Source: Rotaria macrura
Lineage: Eukaryota; Rotifera; Eurotatoria; Philodinida; Philodinidae
Assembly (NCBI GenBank): GCA_900239685.1
Contig: OENT01000027.1
Span: 248,001-312,000, forward strand
Direction of reading: 5' to 3'
DNA length: 64,000 bases
Shown here: piece after piece, positions 36,700-49,520 of the stretch
Position numbering within the stretch: the stretch's first letter is position 1
How the letters are laid out: every line of letters begins with the position of its first letter
Position numbers and translations under genes: made by a program
Notes under the pieces: generated by a model
Databases searched by the model: none
What the model saw: only the letters and a program-made list of their open reading frames with translations
What the model was told of the DNA's origin: nothing

Positions 36700-39600
36700 G
36701 CTGTTTCTCTATCATTTTCTAAAACGAAATTTGAAAAGTGATCGTTTAGAGTTTTTCGATTTTCTTACAGAAACTTGACTACATGAAATACTTGCTGTTA
36801 TTTGAATTAAATAATGGAGGTTCTTCTTTTTTTCTCCTTCTCTTGGAGATTAAACGTGAATATGAACGAATGTGACAAATGATAGAGATTATGTTGTAAA
36901 TATGCAAATTTTTATTTTTTTATAAATATATAAATAATTAATCAGTGATTGATTATCAAATCACTCACGTATTTTATCGCTTTTCAATCAGTTAATAATA
37001 TCAAAGTTCTTGCAATATTCAGCTTCGCTACAATTATTTATTATTTTTATTCTCAGAAAATTTAATAGTACAAATAAAGTTCTGTAAATTTGTTGCTGCC
37101 GCGTGTGTAGAAAAATAAAACAATATAAAGTATGACTGATACGTATATATACATATATATGTAAATTCTTTTTTTCGTTCTGTGATCAATCTTATGAATG
37201 TTCCGGAAAAACTGAAAAAAACTTGTACATTATAATATAGATATTATTCAATTTAAATTCAGTACTTATCTAAAGAACAGCATGACCATCATCTTGAAGT
37301 TATAAAGTATGCTTTCGTAGAAAGAATGTTAATGAAAAAACATGGTTGTTTTTTTAGTCTTTATCATTTGTTTATATAGAGCAACACCAAACGTTTCTAT
37401 TCAAGTCATGTAAATGTTATGTCGACAATATTTTACTTATGGAATTCCAGAACCTTTCTACTTAAATGATTATTACAGCAAATAATTTTGGAGTCTGTCA
37501 GTCCATTAATAAGCAATTTATGAATTTTCAATGTATTCTTGAGTTATGAGATGGAAACAATCTTTGATACATTTAAAAAAAAATAATAACTGTAAGGATT
37601 CCTTCAGTAAGTTGTGTCCAAAAATAAAAATATCTAATCTTTACCATGACATATTGAAATTCATCGAAATAATAATCTCAATGAAAAACTAACGAAATAG
37701 AATCTCGTTATAATTAATGTTGACACCGAAGTACTTATTGATGATCTGACCGTGAATTTAGTGTTTGAACGAATATTTCACATAAGCTAGGGTTTACCCA
37801 TTTCATTGTTAAGTCAATCTTGGATAAAAATTTAGTAGATACTTACTATGTGCCTCTATCAAAACTTCTCTAGGCTGTTGACGGAAATACGTACATGTTT
37901 GTATTAGTGTTTTCTGCCGCTTATTCAATCTCGTTATATTTCTATCTGGAATATTTTTCTACAAGCGCTTGATGCTAATCTCTATGTTTTGCAAGATCAA
38001 TTGTAGTTATTTAAAAAGCATAATCTTACGACTTTCGTAAAAATCCTACAAATATAAGAGATCAAAATGATAGTTTACTGCTTATGAACATACTTTATTA
38101 TTGTGCCATGGAAAAAAAATGATGACTCTCTAAACATCAGCAACTTCGGATAGGTTTTTTGATAAGACATATGCAATTATGTATGTATATAGTTATGCAT
38201 TTATTAGTAAGTTTTCTCAGAATGTTTTAATTCAAATATATTCTCTATTTTGATTTTTAAAAATTTCAACAAGATTGAGAAGATTTAACCAAATAAGAAT
38301 TCTTATCCGACACAAGTTACACTGCTGTACTATCATTCATACAGTTGTCGTTTTCTAAACTTTCATCATCTAATATCTTCGCTGTGAAAATAAAATGATT
38401 CTTTATCGATCAACTAATGGATTACTAAATTTTATATTTTGTTCAAAATATTTAATTGAAGACAGATATCTGTTTTGTTGAATTTTCAAAGTTTCAAAGA
38501 AACTACCACGTATCGTTGTATTTAGTGAATATTCAGCGAAGAAGAAGAATCATAGTCATATATGCGTAACGTAAAAGCACTAAGAAAAAGCTGATCATAA
38601 TAAAAGAACGAATAAATATTTGCCTAATTAATTATTATTTGTTTGTACTTCATGCATGTTGAGAAGCGAGAAGAATATTGATATTCTGCAAAATTTGATT
38701 AAATTGATCATGACGTAAATCATTTTCTCCCTAGAGGATGATATTGATTTGTTTACGTGTTATTTTTCTTCGACACAAAGATAAACCAAAACATTGACTA
38801 TTAATAACATTTTTACTTAGGCTATCTGTTTCTATGCGATTTTCATTATATTTCATATAGAGATATTGTTTTTTTCCAGAATCGCATCAATTAATCTTGG
38901 AATAAAACTAAGATCGATTAATGAATCGTGTCTATTCCGTTTGTTTTTCTTTACTAACACTTTTAAAAATTTCGATCGTATAGAAATAGAATCAAATTCA
39001 TATTCCATGAGTTGGCTATTCTTACGTTTTATTACGCACCTAGATGAAACATAAGAAGGCATAACATTTTTTCAATCGATATAATTGTAGTAGAGATGTT
39101 GATCTCAGGAGAATAATATAATATAAATAAACTATTTTAGAGCTTGGACATTACTCTAGCGTAGCATGTGATTCATTGATCTTTATAGTTGCTGTTTTGT
39201 TTATTTTCTCTTTCGACAGTCCATAACAGAAATTATTTTCTCTCGACATATATATGAATACAAAATCATCGCTCGCCGAAGCTAATAATTACTGTAATCG
39301 AAAATCAGTATACTAAGTAGTACAAAAGTTTTGTGTGTTTTTTTGTATCTTTATGTTAGACGAAAAAAAGAAAGAAGGAAAACTTGCAAACTATCAATAC
39401 TAATGACTCATGTTTTCTTTTTTACTTTCATATGTTGGAACTTTTTGTTTCGTTTGTTAAGTTTCACATGTATTATTTGATAAATATGAAGAAGGAATGA
39501 GACATTGAATTAGTTATTACGAAAATAATAATATACTGGTTGTTATTGTTGTGTTCGACAAGGAACCCAGAATATTTTACTATCGAATAGAAGCATCGAA

Positions 39601-39940
39601 CACAATAAAATAGGAATAATCAAATATTATTTCGAACAATTTCTATTTTTCTTATGAAATTTTCTCGATAGGATGATTGGTTTTAATAAATTTACGTTTC
39701 TTCAATACATATAGTCAACAGAAAGACTTCCGTCATGAACAGTATATCACCGACATGCCTGATGTGAATGACTACTTTGTATCATTATACATCAGCACAT
39801 AAGACAACAATCTAATCTCAAGAGTGGTGTTAGTTTACAATAAACAAATGATCATTGATAATCATAATGCTATTTATAGAATTGTTATTGTAATCAAATT
39901 AAGTTAAAACATTGAAACTATCATCATAGTATATTGTTTT
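36700..39940. other. Gene-poor AT-rich stretch
   Basis: I see no supported exon chain in this 3.2-kb stretch. It contains short homopolymer runs and TA-rich tracts (for example around 37140-37160), but no long repeat, inverted pair or RNA gene that I can make out. Confidence 0.5.
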
Positions 39941-39947
39941 GAAATAG

Positions 39948-40806
39948 ATGAATCATAGGATGAACAAAAGAATGATCCTAAGTACTCAATCTAGTGATCA
40001 TAAAGATGTGCATCAATGATAAGCCTGACCAACAGGATACAGTATCGAATTTCTTAATATGATTCTAATTCTCTACTTATAATTGACTTAGACGAATGGC
40101 ACGTTTGTTTAAAACGATATCAATTAATGGAATCACCACATGGTGAGCTTGGTTGTAACAGTCATTTTATACTTGATCACCAACAGGTATTTTACATCAA
40201 GAAGTTCATTGAGAAATCTCTTATCATAAATGTATATCACTCTAGTTAATCTATATGCCACGAACTATCTATCAAATGCGTATCGTACTTCAACAGCCAT
40301 CACCAATTTGGAAAGATTTTTCAATTGATAATGTTAAGATTCATTATCAAACAATCACCACAAAAGATGTAAGATAAAGAAGAGAATGATATTTTAAATA
40401 AGCTATTTGTTTTTCCAATACATGACCTTTTACGGATTGATTTATGTTGCCAGAAGAAACCATCCATTGAACGCTTACTTGCTAGTACCTTGATTAATGA
40501 TGATCAAATGACAGAAATGACATTTACTGTAAGTAATCCTATTGGAATAATAATATGAACAAGACCTATGTGTGCTCTCGTCATAGAAAATACCACCAAT
40601 AAATGAAATTTCTCAGCATCTTCAAGGCTTATGGACAATATGTGCTAAAATGCAACTATCCGATTACGGATCCGAACATATAAAACGATTCGATGTAAAT
40701 TTATCATTTTCGAAAACATAAACGAAAAGTATTTAGTTGTCGCTTGTTTTTCATTTTGTTATAGATCGATGGTTCATATGATTTACAAATACTTTCTTAT
40801 ACTTAA
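39948..40806 (+). CDS. Unrecognised small gene, 6 exons, 158 aa
   Basis: Six short exons join in phase without a stop: 39948-39981, 40092-40186, 40246-40368, 40454-40528, 40587-40694 and 40765-40806. All borders are GT-AG, and an AATAAA follows ten bases after the stop. The predicted protein has 158 residues and is soluble, with no signal peptide or membrane segment. Notable segments are EWHVCLKRYQLMESPHGE near the start, QPSPIWKDFSIDNVKIHY in the middle and a C-terminal FDIDGSYDLQILSYT. I do not recognise the family. Four of the five introns lie in phase 0 and the first in phase 1. The first exon (11 codons) is the weakest part, and the true start may lie elsewhere. No single exon here is long enough to stand out as an open frame by itself. 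Confidence 0.7.
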
Positions 40807-40815
40807 ATTGGCTAC

Positions 40816-40821
40816 AATAAA
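40816..40821 (+). terminator. AATAAA polyadenylation signal
   Basis: An AATAAA hexamer beginning ten bases after the stop codon of the six-exon gene. Its position independently supports the end of that gene model. Confidence 0.55.
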
Positions 40822-41363
40822 TTTTCTGCAAATACATACTACTATCAATCATATCTCGTCCTTTTTTTTCTATTGAGATCAAGGTTCGATCGATATATAT
40901 ATACAAATATATGTTCTCTCATTTGATTCTTCCATACTGTGAGCATGCACAGATAAATCTTCCAACTATATCGATTTCTTTCAATAGTATTACATAAACT
41001 TCTTCTTGTTTCTTGTTAGTTGCTTTATCTAGTTCAGGTGTTTATATTGATCATTATGATGACATATATATATATACATATATATATAATGTGAGGAAAA
41101 GAGCCATAGATCAGGCATACATCTACATATATTCGACGATATATATCTATGATATACATAGCAAGAGAGAAAACAGAACGTAGAAATTAATCGATGTGAT
41201 GATTCACGACAATCTTCTTGATTATCAATATGAATTAAAGCGATTATCAAATGATTTTCGTAAGTCAAAAGGTTTCAATTCTGTGGTTAACAATAAAAAT
41301 GTAAGAATCAAGTTAGTTCCTATTTGCATGACATTTTTTTAAACACATATTTTATGTCTAGAT

Positions 41364-41371
<8 letters not shown>

Positions 41372-41401
<30 letters not shown>
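41372..41401. repeat. (AT)15 microsatellite
   Basis: Fifteen AT units preceded by a short (AC) run. The tract is bracketed by TAGATAC at 41359-41365 and GTATCTA at 41402-41408, which are exact reverse complements, so the whole segment is a potential cruciform. Confidence 0.9.
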
Positions 41402-41405
<4 letters not shown>

Positions 41406-41835
41406 CTAACAGTAATGACAGATTCGATGTCTTATCATAGTAGTTGTTTTCGACTAAATCCATTTCTTTTTGTTAGATATTGATATCTTGTTTCTGGTCT
41501 CTTTGTTGTTGTTCTCGCTAAAATGAATACTGTCACTGCACCAGTCTTTTTGTACCAACCTTGGAGTTAATGCATTCTATACACAAATATGCAGAAAAAA
41601 CAGTGTGGGTGGGCTATATAGTTGCACAACGAGAGTAGAACGACAAAATAGACTTTTCTGCCGTTTTTGTGTACAAGAACCATCGTTATCGCTTTAGCCG
41701 ATCTTATCGACACAATTGCTGTATTCAACAATATTTTTCTGTTGGCTCTTCCATATACACACTTCGATAGAAAAAAAAAAGAATAACGTTTACCATATCG
41801 TTGTTAAGACTAGAAGGCATACGAATTGTTGTTGT

Positions 41836-41882
41836 GCTTGTGCGTGTGTGTTAGTGTGTGTGTGTGCGTGTGTATGTGTGTC
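41836..41882. repeat. (GT)n-rich microsatellite
   Basis: An interrupted GT/TG tract of about 45 bp with C and A interruptions. It lies in the non-coding region upstream of the PDZ gene. Confidence 0.85.
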
Positions 41883-41927
41883 ATCAACTAGTGTACAACC
41901 TGGGCGATACACTTCGGTTATCATTGT

Positions 41928-41946
41928 ATATATATATATATATATA
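41928..41946. repeat. (TA)n microsatellite
   Basis: A run of about nine TA units shortly after the GT-rich tract, in the same non-coding region. Confidence 0.85.
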
Positions 41947-43340
41947 CACATATAACTAATATTTTTGGCATTGTTAAGAAAAAATAAGAACTAAGAAGGA
42001 TAACAAAACAAGGTCTTCTTAATTATTGATTGACGAAAGCTCGGAAAACATAGTCTACGGTAAGTTAAGTCGCTCACTAGAGAATATTCTTCGACTCTTG
42101 TCGAACATAATGCTATCATAAAAAGAAAAATAACACAAATAAAAATATAGATGGTTTTGATTGCAACACATATAACAATTTGAAATCAACTACATATGAA
42201 TGCCGAAGCTATGAAAAAGATGCATATCGAACATTAAGCTTCTAGTTTTTAATGATTGACATAAAACATATTAATTTGTTTTTACTTTATTCTTGACGAA
42301 AAAGAAATTTGGGTCAACGCGATTTGTCTAGTAGTTATTATGCCAATCTGATATTAATGAAGAGTAGGATGGCCATGGAACGATGAAGACAACCAGAAAA
42401 TATAAACGATTATATTTTTTTTTCTGTCTGTCATATGATAAATGCTTGATAGAATCCTTTAGAGTTTTTCTTTTTTTTTTGCTTATTTATACAGATATGT
42501 TTTTTTTCGATGCAAAAGACGAACAAGAAGAACTTTCTATGTATATTATATGCATACATCTGGTAGTTGTAGAACAAAAAAGATGCATAATCGTTCTCGT
42601 GTCATATAACGAGCGAGTGGTCCATGATAAACCTCTAAATGGATGCCTCTTTTTCTCGTTTGTCTTCATTCAATCATTCGAACATTTATTAACATAGAAA
42701 ACCAAAGAGACACAATGAAAAACTAAAGCAGAATAGAACAGAAAAGCAAACAGACAATAGTGTGATCTCTATTGTCAGGATATCTATCCTAGTATTCTCG
42801 TTTTCTCTCTTATTGATACGAGAAGTTACAATCAACAATAATTTTTCTATCGCCAAATATAAATATCATTCCGACTCGCTTCTATGCACACACATGGAAT
42901 AGGACGGAAACAAGGAAGAAAAAAAGAAAAATTAGTTCGGATTTCCCATTAGTCGATACGTATAAATGGATCACACTATGTAGAGAAAAGATCTTTCTGT
43001 CTTTCCTTCCACTACGCTACATATATATCTTCAGAAGACATTGGAAAACATTCTAATTGAAGAGTGTTTTTTCTTCTCTTTGACCGTCTACTTATTATTA
43101 CTGGTCAAATGTGTTCTCATTAATATATTCTCTGATTTTCCTGTCTTGACTTTTTTTTCTCTATTTTCTTCTCTCGCTTTCTGTTACATACATCATGTTT
43201 TTATGGGCGTCTGAGAGAAGAAGGTCTCGGCCGTCACAACAACATACGTTGTTGACATTCGTCTGAAAACGAATAATGAACGTATGACGATCTTTATTAT
43301 TTGCTTGGATCAGGGAATATAGTATAGGACCAAAAAAAAA

Positions 43341-46300
43341 ATGTTAGGTGATCGGAAAACTGCCGTAATACGTGGTGGTGCTCCCTGGGGTTTTCGACTT
43401 TCAGGCGGCATTCACACACCTGTTTATATTTCCAAGGTAGTCTGTCTTTCATTTTTTATTCTTCTTGCATGATAACAAACAAAAATAAATCCATGTTTCA
43501 TTTTGTTTTCTCTTGGTTTCAATATACTAGGTTCGTAGTCGGAGCAAGGCAGCGCTCGCTGGTCTTACAGCGGGTGATACAATTTTATCAGTGAACGGCA
43601 TACCAACAGTAAACAGAACTTTACGCGAAGTTAATGATGCAATTGAGACGGTCCCGAATCAATTGATTCTCGAAGTACAAAGGTACTTAGGAAATTTATC
43701 GCCTACGTAGTTTACATGTTTGTTTTCATTTTTACAGCACATTAAATCCTCGTTTTGGTAGTCGACTTAATTCTATTTCAAGTATAGATTCACAAGATAC
43801 TAGTCCCGTTCGTTCAATACAACGCAGTACTCCGCAAGGACATCTAATGGATTACTATCAATATAATCCATCGAATGCTGGATCCACATATGCTTCAACA
43901 TCTGGTTTCACGAATAAATATGATAATAATCGCGATCAAAATTTTATGGATTCATATGGACGTTTAACTAGTAATCCGCTACCAGCGATCTTTCGCTCAG
44001 CAACACTTGTGTCAAATTCTTCTTTAGCACCATCAACTTCAACAAGAGGACAACCATTTAACTATCGTCCAACAACAGCGTCAAATCAAATTTATGATAC
44101 ACCTCGTAATTATAATCTACCTAAGTCAACTGGTTATATTTCGGATACAAACGATGGTCGAAGTTCTATTCGTTCACATAATAATACAAATTTTAATGTT
44201 CCAAATATGTCTAATACAAATAGTCAACGATCCTATTACAAAGCAACACCAGTCACTTACAATACAAAAATAATACCAAATCATGATCAATCGTATTATA
44301 GCGATTCAGAATATGTTACGTCTGGTCCACGCTATACGAAAATTAGTCGAGAAGTTAATACAAGACGACCAAGTAATATTGTATTACCAATACGTTCAAT
44401 AACAAGTAAGGCTTATGATCAATATGGACCGCCAGAAACACCGACATATCAACAAAAGCAACAACAACCATACGACGTATATCGTTATCAACAAGAACAA
44501 CTTGAACGTCAAAGGCAAGAACAATTACACAGAGAACTATATCAGAAACAACAAGAAGCTGCTGATCGGTTCAAACGAACATCGCAAACTGCTTTTCCAT
44601 ATCAAGATCAACGACGTAAATCTGATAGTAAGTTTAATTAAATTTGATATCTTGGTATTTTAAACGATGTTTTAGGTGCCGTTATCGATGAATTCGGTGC
44701 TGAATTGATCAAGTCACCGATAGTCAATAGTAAGTTTAATTGAGAAAATCAAATTTCTAATGCTATCATTCATTTATATTTCTCGTTTCAAGAGAAGCGT
44801 TATGGTGATTCAAGCTTCTTTTCAACTCCGTTTAATACTTATCCAACGATTGAAGAACAAAAAATATTGGCAAGAAAAATTGCCAATATACTTCAAGGAG
44901 GTGATCCAGCTCAAAAAGGTGCTTCAAAATTTGAAAGACAACGTCAACGAGCAGAAAAATATGCACACGAGTGTGAAGCAGCATCACAAAAAACAACTAT
45001 AAGTAGTTATAGGCCATTACGTCAAGTACAAGTCACTGAAGTACCTCAATATGATACATCAGATTTACCTGATTGCATCAAACATAGTTTAAACGAGGCT
45101 AGAAATATTAATCCATTAAGATCTGTAGGTGCACCGGAAGACTTTAAACAACTTCATATGACGGTATGAAATATTACGATAGATGAATCGAATATCTCTA
45201 GAAATCGATCATACAGATTTTATTTCGATATTCTTTCCTGCATGGTAAATCATGACATCGAATTACAATATACAATAACCTTATACATAGATAAGAACAT
45301 GAACATTTTAGAGCCTTATCAATTCTTAACTTATCAGCATTCATGTTTCCTCGATTTTGAACGACTATTTTTGTTTTTATAAACTGAGATGACAGAAAAA
45401 AATCGTCATACGAATGTGTTGTTTATTTCTTCGTACTCTAAAATGACGTAATTAGCTCGCATCAAGAACGAGATTTTTAATAGACGATAGAGATCTCTAT
45501 CTAATATATATATGTATATATACTTATATCTAGAGAGAGAGAGAGAGAGAGAGACGATAATTGGCGCGTCGACATTGTGTACGATCTTTACAAAAAACCA
45601 TTCGCCGAAATCGAAATACAACGCGCAATTTTGATACATTTTGCCATTGTAATGGAGAGTTGCAAAAGATGCAGCGACCTTTCATATTGTGCTCTTTACA
45701 ATGATACCATAGAGTAAAAATCATTATCGAAAATCTGAAACTTATCATTATCGGATTTCTCTCTACAGCAAACTTGCGTTCATGAATCCTGGTATAGAAT
45801 GCATTCAATAATGTAGATTATAGCTATTCATTATTTTTAAATGATCTTTGCCTGATGGCTAAATAGAATAGCAGAAAAGTATTAAAAATACATTGTCATG
45901 TATCTTATGTCTATCATCCTTTCATCATTTAAAGTAAAACACAAAATTGTTTTTGTCATCGATTCTACTGAGATAAACAAAAAACGACTTCTGGACTTCT
46001 ATTATAATTGGTAGAGTTTCACTTGGATAGTGTTAGACAAAGTTCAATGATATGACGGTTTCAAAAGACTTCATTTCTCTATCATCGTCGTTGTTTCATT
46101 TGTAGAAACGTTTTATTTAGTTTTTCGTACTATTGGACAAGTTTGGTTTTGAATCTTTCTAAATACGTTAAATTTTGTACATACGATAAACCTTATGATT
46201 TCATGATGCCAGGAAAAGAACGAAATTAAATCTGAATGATGAACATAACCCGAAGTCATTTTTTTACAGAAACAACTGAAATAAGAAGCGAAAAACATTA

Positions 46301-47413
46301 CTTTTAGGAACATGTTACACATACAATGGTCCCGCCACAAGCTGCATTTAGTCTCGTTGCTGAAATGAATCTAAATCGAGGTAAAGGTGCTGCCTTGTTT
46401 CAAAAACGTAAGGCTCGTTCTGGAAAATGGGTCATCGATGAGAATAATGTTAAGAAGCCAGGCTATCAACTACCATCGAATTATATTGGAGTATGTTTTT
46501 TTTTCAAATTAATTTACGTTGTGATGATATGTATATATGTTCATTCATATGTATTTTTCTTCACTGCAGCCAACAGCTAGACCATGGGGTCAACATGCAC
46601 CGGCTATATGGTCTCCTGATGAGAAACCATATGCAGGTCCTAGTTTTACATCAATTCTACCGAAATTTAACCCTTCTTCAGTTGCTTCTGCGCCAGAACA
46701 AAGTATTGCACCAGCAATACCGCCGCCGCCACCACCGTCAGTTCCAAGATTTGGAGATTTCAATGCTAAACCAAAAGGTTTTAGTACTCGGCATCCCGAA
46801 AGTAAATATTTTCATTTTTACTTCCTCTCATACTACACTATGCGTATTGATCGTTTAGGTATTATATCACAATCACCACGTGCCAGTATTGATTCACGCA
46901 AGCCATTTAATATAAATATGGAACAAAATTCACATGAAGGTAAGAACTTGTAGAAAATTAATTTGTAAAACTTTTAATACCCAATATGATTATATATGTA
47001 CATGTAATTTTGTTCATTCTTTTCAAGATGCTACTGAATCACGTACACGCACTGAATCTCAAACATGGTCAACATCAATGAATGCTCAATCAATGTTTTC
47101 TCCGAACCAACAACAAGCCGACGATTATGCTAAGTACTCATCATCAAGTAATATTCTTGGTAAATGGAAAAATCAAGAATATTCACCATGGAATCAAGCA
47201 AATACACAAGATAAACAGCAATCACAAATAGCAATGACGCGTGAAGGTGTTGATCTTATACGCCAACGTCTCATGCAACAGAATCAGTCGGGTAACGATC
47301 AACAAAACAAACTACACGGAACATCCAAACAACATCATACGAATAGTGCTAGCCATAATCCGCATACTTCATCTCAAGGATTAGCAAATGAGCAAAATTT
47401 TACTGATCTTTAA
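43341..47413 (+). CDS. PDZ-domain, synaptopodin-2/ZASP-like cytoskeletal protein, 9 exons, 814 aa
   Basis: Exons 43341-43436, 43531-43682, 43738-44627, 44676-44729, 44793-45163, 46308-46490, 46570-46801, 46859-46939 and 47028-47413 join in one frame. Residues 1-83 form a PDZ domain with the carboxylate-binding loop GAPWGFRLSGG and AGLTAGDTILSVNG. The PWGF form is shared by PDLIM/ZASP and SYNPO2 proteins. A long Ser/Asn/Tyr-rich and then Gln-rich, probably disordered or helical region follows (exon 3). Exon 6 encodes NRGKGAALFQKRKARSGKWV, which resembles the synaptopodin-family repeat and favours SYNPO2/SYNPO2L over LIM-bearing ZASP; no LIM domain is encoded. Exon 7 has a polyproline tract (six Pro). 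The family links alpha-actinin, filamin and actin at Z-discs and stress fibres; that role here is inferred. The ATG at 43341 lies just before the PDZ domain, as is usual in this family. Confidence 0.85.
45532..45554. repeat. (GA)n microsatellite
   Basis: About eleven GA units inside the 1.1-kb intron 5 of the PDZ gene. Open frames across it on the minus strand are artefacts of the simple repeat. Confidence 0.9.
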
Positions 47414-47595
47414 TTGTTTATTTATTTATTTATTTTGTCAATACTTCGACCTTTAATCTCTGCCCGCTGACCAATCTCGGTGAAACAAATCAATCGTTTG
47501 TTCGCTCAAGACACAATTGTTACCGATCATATATAATCATTTGCACTATTCAAGTTTTGTTTTATCCTAACCTGATGTTAGTAGCCTAGTTTTTA

Positions 47596-47601
47596 AATAA
47601 A
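47596..47601 (+). terminator. AATAAA polyadenylation signal of the PDZ gene
   Basis: An AATAAA hexamer about 180 nt after the stop at 47413. It is followed about 20 nt later by an A-rich run and then T-rich DNA. Confidence 0.6.
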
Positions 47602-47639
47602 TACAATCTATAAGAAAACGAAAAAAAAAAAATTTTTTT

Positions 47640-48916
47640 TCCCATTATTTTCCTTGCTTCTTCTGTTTTTTTTTCTTTCAAGCGTTTTCTTTGTTTTTTT
47701 TTCTTGGCTCAATTGATGAGACGAAATCGATTTTTTATTCTTATTGATTTTTCATGTATGAACACTTGTGTGCGTTTGTTGCATTTTTCTTCTTCTTATA
47801 ATCCCACACAAACCACTCATACATCATCATCAATTGTCAACAATCGTCTAAAATAAAGCACTAATTTGAACAGAAGAAGAAAAAAAATGATTAAAAATAT
47901 CTTTCAATAAAGAAACGGTCAATAGAACAAGTTTATATGCATTCAAAAAACTAAAGTCGATTGTTAATATTTTTCAATCAATATTCATGGGAATCAGGTA
48001 GTTAAATAGAGTTTTCAGCCAATAACTCTTTATATCATCGATGTGATGTTTTTCATGAGAGTTTTACCTTCTTTGTACAAGATTGACATTGGAATCCTCC
48101 AATAGAACTTCGAGAAAGATATTTATGTTATAACGACGAGGAAATCTCTTCTTTAGCGGTATCCTTACGAATGCGATGATTCTTGTCAAATAAACATCAT
48201 AGTATGAGTTTATAGAAATCAAACGAGAACTAGGATTCCTAGTTATATTTGATTATAGTATGTATGCATGATCTAGACGGGACATACGGAAACTGTTAAA
48301 AATTGATGTGACAAATTACACATGTGGAATGTTCAACTAGACTAATTTCCATATAAATATTTAGCCGTTTTAAAACAGTATCTCTTTCCTATAAAAGCTA
48401 TTTGTCATCGATAACATGTACAACTTTCTTTCTATGAAAGTTCCAAATCTGAAGAATTGATGGAGGCTCGAAGTGTGATCCATATCGTCAGAGAGCACAC
48501 TTTCGTTTGTCGCTGGACAAGATTCCAATTCAAAATTGCATGAAAAATGACTACGTAATGTAAGTTTGGCAAACTTTACTATCGATTCATTTCATCAGAT
48601 TAATCAATTAGTAAGCAGGCTTTTTCGTTTACGTTGATGAGTGCAGATGTTCTTGTCTGACATGGAAAAACTTCATATGTCTTTTATCGCTAATATGAAA
48701 AATTATTTCGGAAAGAAAAACCATCAGTATTTATTTCGTTTTTCTCAACAAAGATATAGATTAAGTTTACATGGATTTCATCTTTTTGTCGATGATTTAC
48801 AGATATGAATCAATTATTTTTCTATTTTTCTGAAAATTGATCAAGTTTGCGTAAAATAATTTTTTACACTCGTATGAAGGCAATACAAAAGAAAAGAAAA
48901 GAAAAGAGAAGAAAAG
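47640..48916. other. Intergenic region between convergent genes
   Basis: This stretch lies between the 3' end of the plus-strand PDZ gene and the 3' end of minus-strand PIERCE1. I see no exon chain, RNA gene or large repeat. Confidence 0.5.
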
Positions 48917-49520
48917 TTAGTATTTGTCTATATATCGTCCTTTGTCTACAGCTGTATTAAGCCCTTGATAACGATAGATACCACATTTGCCAAGATGCTA
49001 AAATACAAATATAAGTACAGATAGAATTGCTAAGTCAACAATCATTGTTAATACCTCTGTGAATGCACTTGATTGTGTTCGATAAAGAGTTGGCATTGTG
49101 TGTATATTGGGTTTTTCAGCTCCATAATCTTGTGCTGTCGTACGGTAGAGTGGGTTCGGTTCTTTTTTGCTATAGCCTTGCCACCAGTCTATATAAAAAT
49201 GACATTATACATATTAAGAAAAACAAAATCGAATTGAAAAAAAACCATATCGATATATATATACCTGGATTGTCAAATTTCCCTGGTATATTAAATGTTC
49301 TATATTGATCACTAGTTTTTTCACCCGTCATTGCAGCATTTCGTTGTGCAATTGTATCTCGTGGTTGCAAATATGTTGCTGCGAGATCAACAGGTATAGA
49401 CTCTGATTGATAGATAACTTCACCATTTTGACCAACTTCAGTATATTTTGCCACTGGATTGTATTGTTGTTGATTATTGTTTTCATTGAGAGAAGATGAA
49501 TCGATATTTCCAGTGCTCAT
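48917..49520 (-). CDS. PIERCE1: PIERCE1 (piercer of microtubule wall 1), 3 exons, 156 aa
   Basis: Exons 49520-49265, 49188-49055 and 48997-48917 join in phase to give 156 residues; human PIERCE1 is about 136. The family core is clear: TSDQYRTFNIPGKFDNP, then WWQGY, a YRTTAQDYGAEKP segment followed by HTMP, and a C-terminal HLGKCGIYRYQGLNT block. PIERCE proteins are microtubule inner proteins of motile cilia. They pass through the doublet wall and help connect outer dynein arm docking sites to the A-tubule lumen. The N-terminal 60 or so residues are Gln/Asn-rich and not conserved. There is no signal peptide or membrane segment. I chose the ATG at 49520 because the frame upstream has no further ATG before it closes. 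Confidence 0.85.

Larger units (their letters stand above)
40900..43340. other. Non-coding region upstream of the PDZ gene
   Basis: This stretch carries several microsatellites but no exon chain. A plus-strand open frame at about 42383-42697 is rich in Phe and Cys and overlaps poly-T runs, so I treat it as noise. The segment ending at 43340 should include the promoter and 5' UTR of the PDZ gene. Confidence 0.5.

Noticed and set aside
41716..41955. Cys/Val-rich frame of 79 codons
   Set aside because: It is generated by the GT-rich and TA microsatellites at 41836-41946.
42383..42697. Plus-strand frame of 104 codons upstream of the PDZ gene
   Set aside because: The product is dominated by Phe and Leu from poly-T runs, with no splice partners and no family resemblance.
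44415..45002. Second-frame open reading frames over the PDZ gene
   Set aside because: They are shadows of the Gln/Asn-rich coding exons in another frame.
45406..45808. Minus-strand open frames of 77-92 codons
   Set aside because: They run through a (GA)n microsatellite and TA-rich DNA in a PDZ-gene intron. The Ser-Leu repeats they encode are simple-repeat artefacts.
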